A stretch of 6,615 bases of DNA from Deltaproteobacteria bacterium (GTDB lineage: Bacteria > Desulfobacterota > Desulfobacteria > Desulfobacterales > B30-G6), in NCBI GenBank assembly GCA_003647375.1, contig QMMS01000249.1:1-6615 (forward strand), written 5' to 3'. Of the stretch, positions 1-4,394 are shown in pieces. A program made the position numbers and the translations under genes. A model generated the notes under the pieces. That model searched no databases, was not told the DNA's origin, and saw only the letters and a list, made by a program, of their open reading frames with translations. The number at the start of each line of letters is the position of its first letter. Within the stretch, counting starts at the first letter, position 1.

Positions 1-386
1 CATTGAAATTTGTATCCGGTATGTAGCTGAATCCTCCATCAGGATTTAGTGTCAGCGTGCCGTCGTCGACATCATCCTCCAAAACGGCAGTCAAAATATC
101 ATTTTCAACATCCGAATCATTGGAAAGCACCCCCGCCGCTGCATTCACGTTGAGCGTCGTATCTTCACTGGTGCTGTAACTGTCGGCGACAGCCACCGGG
201 GCATCATTGTCCTCGGAAACAGAGATGGAGACTGTAACAATATTGCTGTCATCAGTGCAGTCGTTGGCCTTGTAAGTGAATGAATCCGGTCCATTGAAAT
301 TTGTATCCGGTATGTAGCTGAATCCTCCATCAGGATTCAGTGTCAGTGTGCCGTCGTCGACATCATCCTCCAAAACGGCAGTCAAA
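1..386. repeat. DNA-level tandem repeat inside the adhesin gene (291-bp period)
   Basis: Bases 1-95 and 292-386 are the same sequence with only two differences (positions 47 and 56 of the unit), an offset of 291 nt or 97 codons. The remainder of the unit (about 96-291) is clearly less conserved between the copies. Both differences are silent (the two copies encode the same residues here), so this part of the module has been duplicated or homogenised recently. Confidence 0.9.
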
Positions 387-580
387 TCATCACCATCAAG
401 ATCGAAATCATTATCAAGCACCCCCACCAGCGCTGTCACGTTAAGTGTTGTATCTTCACTGGTGCTATAATTGTCATCTTGAGCCACTGGTGGAAACGCC
501 AAAGCAACCATCGGAACCAGAAATAACAAAACTGTCAAGAAAACCAGGATGAATTGTTTATTCATATTTTTCAATTTCAT
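1..580 (-). CDS. Secreted tandem-95 / cadherin-like repeat protein, N-terminal part (cut by window edge)
   Basis: Reading the minus strand from the ATG at 578-580 gives 193 codons without a stop, running off the left edge. Residues 1-28 are a signal peptide (MNKQ, hydrophobic core, VALA before FPPVAQ). Then come repeats of exactly 97 residues: repeat 1 at about 32-128, repeat 2 from about 129 onward. Each carries YSTSEDTTLNV, GVLxNDxD..., LTAVLEDDVDDGTLTLNPDGG and FSYIPDTNFNG, the signature of tandem-95/cadherin-like Ig-fold modules. Such modules occur in large secreted adhesins and RTX-type surface proteins; the acidic runs (DNDFDLDGDD at 56-65) suggest calcium binding. A G-rich stretch (584-588) sits only 3 nt before this ATG; an in-frame ATG at 563-565 is the alternative start but lacks a ribosome site. 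Total length and secretion route cannot be seen. Family assignment is strong, role inferred. Confidence 0.88.
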   Translation of the reverse strand, partial: MKLKNMNKQFILVFLTVLLFLVPMVALAFPPVAQDDNYSTSEDTTLNVTALVGVLDNDFDLDGDDLTAVLEDDVDDGTLTLNPDGGFSYIPDTNFNGPDSFTYKANDCTDDSNIVTVSISVSEDNDAPVAVADSYSTSEDTTLNVNAAAGVLSNDSDVENDILTAVLEDDVDDGTLTLNPDGGFSYIPDTNFN

Positions 581-603
581 AAACCCCCATCAAAAGTAAG
601 ATA

Positions 604-770
604 TTAACCTGGCGACTAAATAGCCAACTCCGTCATGCCGGACTTGATAAGCCTGCCCCGGCAAGTAGTTAGCCGGGGGCATCCAGTGTTCTTCTGGATT
701 CCCGCCCCCTTCCTGCGAAGGGGCAGGCACACGGGAATGACAATCTGCAGGTATTTATCCGCCGAAGCAA
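604..770. mobile_element. MITE-like palindromic element, TA-flanked, long variant (copy 1)
   Basis: A 167-bp non-coding element related to the one at 3256-3374. It begins TTAACCTGGCGACTAAATA (604-622) and ends with an imperfect reverse complement (752-770, 12 of 19 matching). A TA dinucleotide lies immediately outside each end (602-603 and 771-772), as expected of a TA target duplication. The core runs from GTCAT (632-636) to ATGAC (737-741) and holds arms not present in the shorter copy: GCCCCGGC/GCCGGGGGC (655-662/672-680) and CCCCTTC/GAAGGGG (706-712/717-723) nested within ATTCCCG/CGGGAAT (698-704/732-738). No transposase is encoded. It ends 24 bp before the adhesin start codon, so that gene's promoter must lie within or beyond it. 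Confidence 0.7.
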
Positions 771-1097
771 TATGCTATTTTTAGAGCTACCCGATTAAAC
801 ACATTTTAATTACACTATCAACACTATCGTGGTTAGATTAAATTCTATTTGCCAATTCGTATTCACCGGAATGCTCAATCCATTTGCGAAAAACAGCCTC
901 TGCCTGCACTTTCATTGCAATAACCGTGCAAGCAGCTTTTTACTTTATCTTTTTAGTTATTCCAGTATGTTATAAATTAGCATACATGAATATCACAAAA
1001 ACATGCATTTTGCTACCCAATTTATATGTACCCCATTACCAGCTTGAGGCACAAAATGCCACCATATAGATTCAAGGCCATTCACTTATTCTATAAC
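771..1097. other. AT-rich intergenic stretch, no gene recognised
   Basis: I see no convincing coding region here. The only small structure noted is a 9-nt tandem repeat, ACACTATC at 812-819 and 821-828. A 61-codon frame on the plus strand (884-1069) opens with TTG, has no ribosome site and no recognisable family. The stretch lies between two diverging repeat elements and may contain the adhesin promoter, but no clear -35/-10 pair could be picked. Confidence 0.5.
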
Positions 1098-1158
1098 GTA
1101 GCGCAGTGCTTCAGCGCTGCCAATACACCATTTTGGCAGGTCTGAAGACCTGCGCTAC
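1098..1158. repeat. Inverted pair of GTAG-type REP hairpins (BIME-like), copy 1
   Basis: The unit reads GTAG (1098-1101), C, then stem GCAGTGCT/AGCGCTGC (1103-1110/1113-1120, one G-U pair, 2-nt loop); a 15-nt spacer; then stem GCAGGTCT/AGACCTGC (1136-1143/1146-1153, loop GA), G, and CTAC (1155-1158). It is thus two hairpins facing each other, each with a GTAG tetranucleotide at its outer foot. GTAG followed by a short palindrome is the known layout of REP sequences mobilised by RAYT (TnpA-REP) transposases. It lies about 50 bp past the stop codon of the Fn3-like gene, a typical REP location. Confidence 0.75.
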
Positions 1159-1206
1159 ATTACATAACGATAGATACTATCACAAGTTAATGGCATTAAA
1201 TACAGA

Positions 1207-2358
1207 TCATCGCTTGCGCCCCTTGAAATAGACAACAGCCCAGACGATAGCGGAAAAAATAATAATGGCATGCATTATAACCATATTGGCGGTGTTCAGT
1301 GTCGCGATAAAACAAAACCCATAACCATCTCCAGAAGATCCATCCGGAGCAGATCCATCAGGATTGGTTGCGGTTCTGAATGACACTTCATTGCCATAGG
1401 ACGTGCCGGCTGTGTTGGTTGCATACGCTCTTACATAATAGATTCTGTCCGGTAAAAGCTCTGTTATGACAAATGAGAAAGGTCCGGTCTCATTAACTTC
1501 TCCCTGCTCGGTTATGTAGTCACCCAGGTCAGGCATGCCGGTTGTGTTCCAGCAAAAACCATGCTGAGTCGGGTCAGGAGAGCCGACATCTAGGATAGTT
1601 CCATTCGCCTTGGCATTGTTTCTGCCTATATCGTCTACGTCCTGTGTGCTAACGATGGGTGGAGAAGAGCTTGTTGAAAATACCACCTCGTTTCCATAGG
1701 CGGTCCCTTCATGGTTGGTGGCATACGCCCGAACAAAATAAACCCGGTTGCTTTTTAGACCTTTTATCTCAGTGGCAAATGGGCCGGTTACATGAAGCGC
1801 GCCTTCCTCGGTTCTTTTGTCATCGACGGTAGGGTCACCATCACTGTTCCAGCAAACGCCATGTTGTGTGGGATTAGATATGCCAAGGTCTTTCACGGTG
1901 CCATGACCCAGGGCCGATTTTGACTTGATGTCCGTTACCGGCTGGGTCGTCACCGTTGGGATGAACCTCGTTGTGGTAAATTCCACCACATCGCCGTAAG
2001 ATATGGTCCCCCACCATTCCCTGGCATAGGCCCTGACAAAATAGATTGTCCCAGGCTCCAGACCGGACATCTCGGACGAAAAACCGACGGCAACGTTTGT
2101 GGTTCCCTCATTGGTGTTGTTGTCCGCCAGTGTGGGAGCGCCGGTGGTATTCCAGCAAACCCCATATGCGTTAACAAAAAATGGATTCGAAACAACGCCG
2201 TTGCCCGTGGCATTATTATATGAAATATTTGTAACATTCTGCGTTATGGCGGTCGCTGCGGTGGCGGGGCCCTGAAAAGCAAGCAGAAACAATAGCGTCA
2301 GCGCACAGTAACTGATTGATTTTATAATATAACTATTTAATAACTTTATGAAATACAA
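1207..2358 (-). CDS. Secreted Fn3-like triple-repeat protein with C-terminal CFIAT motif and membrane anchor
   Basis: 383 residues. Residues 1-34 form a signal peptide (basic start, hydrophobic LTLLFLLAF, cleavage near ATA/ATA). Three homologous modules of about 100 residues follow (about 38-130, 134-230, 234-330), each with an early T(T/S)Q-V-I segment, G-[VF]-C-W-N (66-70, 167-171, 267-271) and Y[FY]VRAYA near its end (106-112, 207-213, 307-313), then YG[ND]xVxF. This is the Fn3-like beta-sandwich module common in secreted proteins of anaerobic bacteria. After a Gly/Ser/Asp linker (333-346) comes GFCFIATLN (347-355), a hydrophobic helix (about 360-378) and KGRKR at the very end. That resembles C-terminal sorting signals with a Cys before the helix. 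Translation begins at TTG, chosen because of the AGGAG at 2367-2371. Ligand and function are unknown; surface attachment is inferred. Confidence 0.85.
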   Translation of the reverse strand: MYFIKLLNSYIIKSISYCALTLLFLLAFQGPATAATAITQNVTNISYNNATGNGVVSNPFFVNAYGVCWNTTGAPTLADNNTNEGTTNVAVGFSSEMSGLEPGTIYFVRAYAREWWGTISYGDVVEFTTTRFIPTVTTQPVTDIKSKSALGHGTVKDLGISNPTQHGVCWNSDGDPTVDDKRTEEGALHVTGPFATEIKGLKSNRVYFVRAYATNHEGTAYGNEVVFSTSSSPPIVSTQDVDDIGRNNAKANGTILDVGSPDPTQHGFCWNTTGMPDLGDYITEQGEVNETGPFSFVITELLPDRIYYVRAYATNTAGTSYGNEVSFRTATNPDGSAPDGSSGDGYGFCFIATLNTANMVIMHAIIIFSAIVWAVVYFKGRKR

Positions 2359-2366
2359 CGTTGTCG

Positions 2367-2371
2367 CTCCT
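2367..2371 (-). promoter_or_regulatory. Ribosome binding site fixing a TTG start
   Basis: On the minus strand AGGAG lies 8 nt before the TTG at 2356-2358. No ATG or GTG in frame is equally well placed, and the TTG puts a normal signal peptide at the N-terminus. Confidence 0.75.
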
Positions 2372-2382
2372 GTTCCTTTTTT

Positions 2383-2401
2383 GAACTTTTACGAAATCAT
2401 C
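2383..2401. repeat. Solitary half of the GACTTTTACGA repeat family
   Basis: GAACTTTTACGAAATCATC matches the ends at 2543-2562, 2569-2587 and 4108-4127 with few changes and in the same orientation. It sits just upstream of the ribosome site of the Fn3-like gene, so it lies in that gene's leader. No partner arm was found to its left. Confidence 0.5.
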
Positions 2402-2431
2402 ATATAATTAGATACAAGAAGTATGCCATAT

Positions 2432-2593
2432 AAATTTGACGGTCTCGTAAAAAGCCCAACTTCTGCGTTGTGCTACATTTCGCAATCATTCAACGTACAG
2501 TAAGTACGCCTCATGATTACAAAATTTGCACGCCTTGAATTTGAACTTTTTACGAAACCGTCTAATTCGGACTTTTACGAGTTCATCAAATTT
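2432..2593. mobile_element. Nested palindromic (MITE-like) element with GACGGTCTCGTAAAAAG ends
   Basis: Inner element: GACGGTCTCGTAAAAAG at 2438-2454 and its reverse complement at 2546-2562 (16 of 17), 125 bp overall. The interior is also imperfectly palindromic around CGTACAGTAAGTACG near 2500. Outer layer: AAATTTGA at 2432-2439 runs into the left arm, and a second right arm, GGACTTTTACGAGTTCATC followed by AAATTT, ends at 2593, so two right ends lie in tandem. No transposase is encoded. An exact reverse complement of the 17-nt left arm recurs at 4111-4127. A 74-codon frame overlapping it (2513-2737) is taken as chance. Confidence 0.7.
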
Positions 2594-2650
2594 GTATTTA
2601 CGGATTTATTAAACGCGACGCTGTCGCTTCTTGGCGGAAGATATAAACAA

Positions 2651-2679
2651 TTGACAAATAGGACGGTTTCGCATAAATA
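2651..2679 (+). promoter_or_regulatory. Candidate sigma-70 promoter for the TPR lipoprotein
   Basis: A perfect TTGACA (2651-2656) is followed after 17 nt by TAAATA (2674-2679); CATAAA at 2672-2677 is a 15-nt alternative. The -10 region is weak. GGACGGTTTCGCATAAA between the boxes resembles the repeat arm at 2438-2454, so the promoter may partly derive from repeat DNA. Expected start about 55 nt before the ATG at 2740. Confidence 0.4.
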
Positions 2680-2739
2680 TCAATATGTAGAATGCATCCA
2701 CAAATATACCTTCACTCAACCTAACCACGGTTTATAAAA

Positions 2740-3108
2740 ATGAAAATCAAAGCACTGTCCATTATTCTATTATCACTATCATTCCTAATGATAAGTTGTT
2801 CATCCACACCCGAAAAGGCACCTGACGTGGATTTGTCCGAGCAGGCATTCGAAGCAATTTCTGAGGGTGATTATGAACAAGCTGAAGCACTTCTTGAGGT
2901 CGCACTGTCAATTAACCCCGACAATCCTTATGCAATTCTCAACCTGGGCGTGGTATACCAACGTACCGGTAGGATTGAAAAAGCCCGTGAGCAGTATGTA
3001 AAGATAATTCTTCAGGACGCCAAAGAAACAGTGGTAAGAAGCAATGTGAGGGGAATGGAAGGCAAGTCGTTAGTCGATATCGCCAAAGATAATCTAGAAA
3101 ATCTATAA
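2740..3108 (+). CDS. Small TPR lipoprotein
   Basis: 122 residues. The N-terminus is a lipoprotein signal: MKIK, hydrophobic core, then lipobox M-I-S-C with the lipidated Cys at 20; Ser at +2 predicts the outer membrane. After a short linker (21-32) come two tetratricopeptide repeats: about 33-63 (AFEAISEGDYEQAEALLEVA, ending in the typical INPDNP) and about 64-96 (AILNLGVVYQRTGRIEKARE). The last ~25 residues are polar and probably helical. TPR lipoproteins of this size usually scaffold envelope complexes (pilus, secretion or cell-wall systems); with no operon partner nothing more specific can be said. No clear ribosome site precedes the ATG (the bases are A/T-rich), so expression may be low. 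It stands alone on the plus strand between repeat clusters. Confidence 0.85.
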   Translation: MKIKALSIILLSLSFLMISCSSTPEKAPDVDLSEQAFEAISEGDYEQAEALLEVALSINPDNPYAILNLGVVYQRTGRIEKAREQYVKIILQDAKETVVRSNVRGMEGKSLVDIAKDNLENL

Positions 3109-3127
3109 CGCTCATCTTGGGTATAAC
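3109..3127. repeat. Solitary CGCTCATCTT(A/G)GG-type end
   Basis: CGCTCATCTTGGGTATAAC follows the TPR stop codon directly and closely matches the right end of the element at 4179-4394 (CGCTCATCTTAGGTTAACA at 4378-4396). No left partner was found, so it is either a remnant or a chance likeness. Confidence 0.35.
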
Positions 3128-3190
3128 AAACCTGCCTACTGTTGGGGACTAGAAGTCAATGTCATTAAAGTGATTCCCAGTTCCATGTAA

Positions 3191-3253
3191 TGTAGCGCAG
3201 GTCTTTAGACCTGCAACAAAGACGTACGAGCAGAGCTGAAGCTCTGCGCTACA
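3191..3253. repeat. Inverted pair of GTAG-type REP hairpins (BIME-like), copy 2
   Basis: Same build as 1098-1158: GTAG (3192-3195), C, stem GCAGGTCT/AGACCTGC (3197-3204/3207-3214, loop TT), a 15-nt spacer, stem GCAGAGCT/AGCTCTGC (3230-3237/3240-3247, loop GA), G, CTAC (3249-3252). The outer ends pair as ATGTAGCGCAG/CTGCGCTACAT (3190-3200/3244-3254). All four hairpins in the window fit GTAG-C-GCAGnnCT-NN-AGnnCTGC. It follows the TPR lipoprotein gene by about 80 bp and may stabilise or end its transcript. Confidence 0.8.
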
Positions 3254-3255
3254 TA

Positions 3256-3374
3256 TTAACCCGGCAACTAAATAGCCAAACTCCGTCATGCCGGACTTGA
3301 TCCGGTATCCAGTGTTTTCTGGATTCCCGCCTTCGCGGGAATGACAACCTTGAGGTATTTAATTGCCGGAGTAA
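3256..3374. mobile_element. MITE-like palindromic element, TA-flanked (copy 2)
   Basis: 119 bp. Terminal inverted repeats TTAACCCGGCAACTAAATA (3256-3274) and TATTTAATTGCCGGAGTAA (3356-3374) match at 16 of 19. TA lies directly outside both ends (3254-3255, 3375-3376). The core has GTCAT/ATGAC (3285-3289/3341-3345), CCGGA/TCCGG, ATCCAG/CTGGAT and ATTCCCGC/GCGGGAAT (3323-3330/3335-3342). The first ~45 bp and the right end align with the element at 604-770. It abuts the REP pair at 3191-3253, the TA being shared. Confidence 0.75.
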
Positions 3375-3477
3375 TAATCAACCCCAGCGATGCAAAAACC
3401 GGAGGGCTTCAGAGTCAAGACATCTAAGGGTGAAGTTATTTTTTCGCGAACCCTAAAAGTAGGGCCGGAAAGAGGGA
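3375..3477. other. Intergenic tail downstream of the 79-residue protein gene
   Basis: Nothing coding. A small hairpin CCCTA/TAGGG (3451-3455/3460-3464) lies just past the stop of the minus-strand gene at 3478; it is short and lacks a T-run in that direction, so it is at best a weak terminator. Confidence 0.4.
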
Positions 3478-3717
3478 TCACTTCCTGCGTACGATGAGCA
3501 AACCAACCAGACCCGTTCCAAATAAAAGGCCAAAAATCAATAATTGACGCTGGTCTACCCGCACAGACTCCTGGGAGTCGTAAGAAATCAAGCTGTTAGA
3601 TGAGGACTGCGATGCGACACCTGGCTTGTCCAGGTAGTCATTATCGATCTTGGCCGCATTACCTATAAGCCCGACAAAAGCGATTAAAAGAAATACTATG
3701 ATAAAAAGTTTTTTCAT
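3478..3717 (-). CDS. 79-residue secreted protein with C-terminal membrane helix, unknown function
   Basis: I do not recognise a family. Residues 1-22 are a typical signal peptide (MKK, long hydrophobic run, AA). A polar, Ser-rich middle (about 23-57, with SQSSSNSLISYDSQES at 36-51) contains no Cys. Residues 59-76 form a Gly-rich hydrophobic helix (IFGLLFGTGLVGLL) followed by the basic end VRRK. The tripartite layout - signal peptide, short polar body, helix, basic tail - is that of proteins handled by C-terminal sorting proteases (exosortase-like systems), but no known recognition motif such as PEP is seen before the helix. It could equally be a simple two-helix membrane peptide. The ATG at 3715-3717 has only a weak ribosome site. 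Its upstream region holds a possible sigma-54 site and a foldable leader. Composition and layout make it likely real. Confidence 0.7.
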   Translation of the reverse strand: MKKLFIIVFLLIAFVGLIGNAAKIDNDYLDKPGVASQSSSNSLISYDSQESVRVDQRQLLIFGLLFGTGLVGLLIVRRK

Positions 3718-3747
3718 TGAATGCCATCATATTTGCGTTTATCATAC

Positions 3748-3829
3748 AATCCAGCAGGCTCTGACGATCGATCAACTTAGGTTACCGTAATAATGATCGT
3801 GAATCGACCCGCAACAATCCTGCTTGATT
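3748..3829 (-). promoter_or_regulatory. Potential structured leader of the 79-residue protein gene
   Basis: AATCCAGCAGG (3748-3758) pairs with CCTGCTTGATT (3819-3829), 10 of 11; nested inside, ACGATC (3764-3769) pairs with GATCGT (3795-3800). The structure ends about 30 nt before the ATG on the minus strand. The inner loop holds a CTTAGGTTA-type motif. No known riboswitch class was recognised; it could also be a decayed palindromic element. Confidence 0.35.
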
Positions 3830-3838
3830 TCCTAAGCA

Positions 3839-3854
3839 TGCACAACCGATGCCA
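3839..3854 (-). promoter_or_regulatory. Candidate sigma-54 (-24/-12) promoter
   Basis: Minus strand TGGCATCGGTTGTGCA keeps the GG and GC dinucleotides at the required 12-nt register and matches TGGCA...TGCA of the consensus. The predicted start (about 3828) coincides with the first base pairs of the foldable leader. An inverted repeat GCATT-TC-AATGC at 3922-3933 lies about 95-105 nt upstream, where an enhancer-binding protein could sit. Single-site matches of this kind occur by chance. Confidence 0.3.
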
Positions 3855-3991
3855 TTTTTATATTTTTTTCCATCCAGTTGATTTTATAGACAATTCAAAA
3901 CAAAGACCATCTATCCCTGACGCATTTCAATGCAAATCATGAAACAAATGTTCTATTTATTAGGAAATTAATTACATAATTTGCTTATATT

Positions 3992-4153
3992 TCTATTTGA
4001 CTCGTTAAAATTGTGAAAACGCCCATTGGCGTCATTCCCGCGAAGGCGGGAATCCAGTGTTTTCAGGCACTTCTGGATGCCTGCCTCCGCAGGCATGACG
4101 GAGTTTTGGACTTTTTACGAGACCGTCTCTATTTGACCCGCCAAATTGTGAAA
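3992..4153. mobile_element. Double-hairpin repeat element between imperfect 26-bp direct repeats (copy 3 core)
   Basis: The core GTCAT...ATGAC (4031-4035/4095-4099) holds stems ATTCCCGC/GCGGGAAT (4034-4041/4046-4053) and TGCCTGC/GCAGGCA (4078-4084/4089-4095) plus ATCCAG/CTGGAT (4052-4057/4073-4078). It is the reverse orientation of the core in the elements at 604 and 3256, but lacks their TTAACC...GGTTAA-like ends. On its right it is joined to GGACTTTTTACGAGACCGTC (4108-4127), an arm of the family seen at 2438-2562. Flanking it, TCTATTTGAC... through TTGTGAAA occurs twice (3992-4018 and 4128-4153) with about four differences. Confidence 0.6.
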
Positions 4154-4178
4154 TTTCCGGGTTAGCAATTTTTCTTTC

Positions 4179-4394
4179 TTAACCCTAAGTTAGCGATTGT
4201 CGAGGTTGCCGTAGCTACAAGGAAGATGCTATTTCGCTATAGTGAACTATGCGGTATGGCATCTGACGCCGTAGATGCGGTAAGATCGGCAATCCCAACG
4301 GGTTTCAAATTTTAAGAATTCAAATGAATCAAATCCTTTGAAATTATTTCTAAATCCCATATTCTTAAAATTTGAAACGCTCATCTTAGGTTAA
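4179..4394. mobile_element. 216-bp palindromic element with TTAACC(C)TAAG terminal inverted repeats
   Basis: Left end TTAACCCTAAGTTAGCG (4179-4195); right end, read on the minus strand, TTAACCTAAGATGAGCG (4394-4378). The left half is an imperfect palindrome from TTGCCG (4206-4211) to CGGCAA (4287-4292), centred near 4244, with inner arms GATGC/GCATC. The right half is the inverted repeat at 4302-4378. No protein is encoded. The right end overlaps the last codons and stop of gpgS (stop at 4386-4388). No target duplication could be defined. Confidence 0.55.
4302..4378. repeat. Perfect 18-bp inverted repeat downstream of gpgS
   Basis: The 18 bases at 4302-4319 (GTTTCAAATTTTAAGAAT) are exactly complementary to 4361-4378, with a 41-nt AT-rich loop. 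It starts 8 bp beyond the gpgS stop. It lacks a following T-run on the minus strand, so it is more likely the arm of a repeat than a classical terminator, though it could fold in the mRNA tail. Confidence 0.7.

Noticed and set aside
145..330. 61-codon minus-strand frame
   Set aside because: It lies in another frame of the adhesin gene, whose 97-residue repeats are unmistakable.
884..1069. 61-codon frame on the plus strand with hydrophobic content
   Set aside because: It starts at TTG without a ribosome site, resembles no family, and lies in AT-rich intergenic DNA.
1950..2237. 95-codon minus-strand frame
   Set aside because: Out-of-frame shadow of the Fn3-like protein gene.
2513..2737. 74-codon frame on the plus strand
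   Set aside because: Its first part is the palindromic repeat at 2438-2593, and it has no protein-like features; it ends just before the TPR gene by chance.
3375..3477. Possible riboswitch or terminator near AAAACCGGAGGG and the CCCTA/TAGGG hairpin
   Set aside because: I could not fit it to a known class; it is downstream of the nearest gene, and the hairpin is short with no T-run.
581..4385. CRISPR array or attachment site among the many repeats
   Set aside because: The repeats are palindromic, of several unrelated families and irregularly spaced, with no unit-spacer periodicity and no integrase or cas gene.
3718..4385. tRNA or other standard RNA gene
   Set aside because: No cloverleaf with TTCGA-type T-arm or acceptor stem was seen; foldable parts are explained by inverted repeats.
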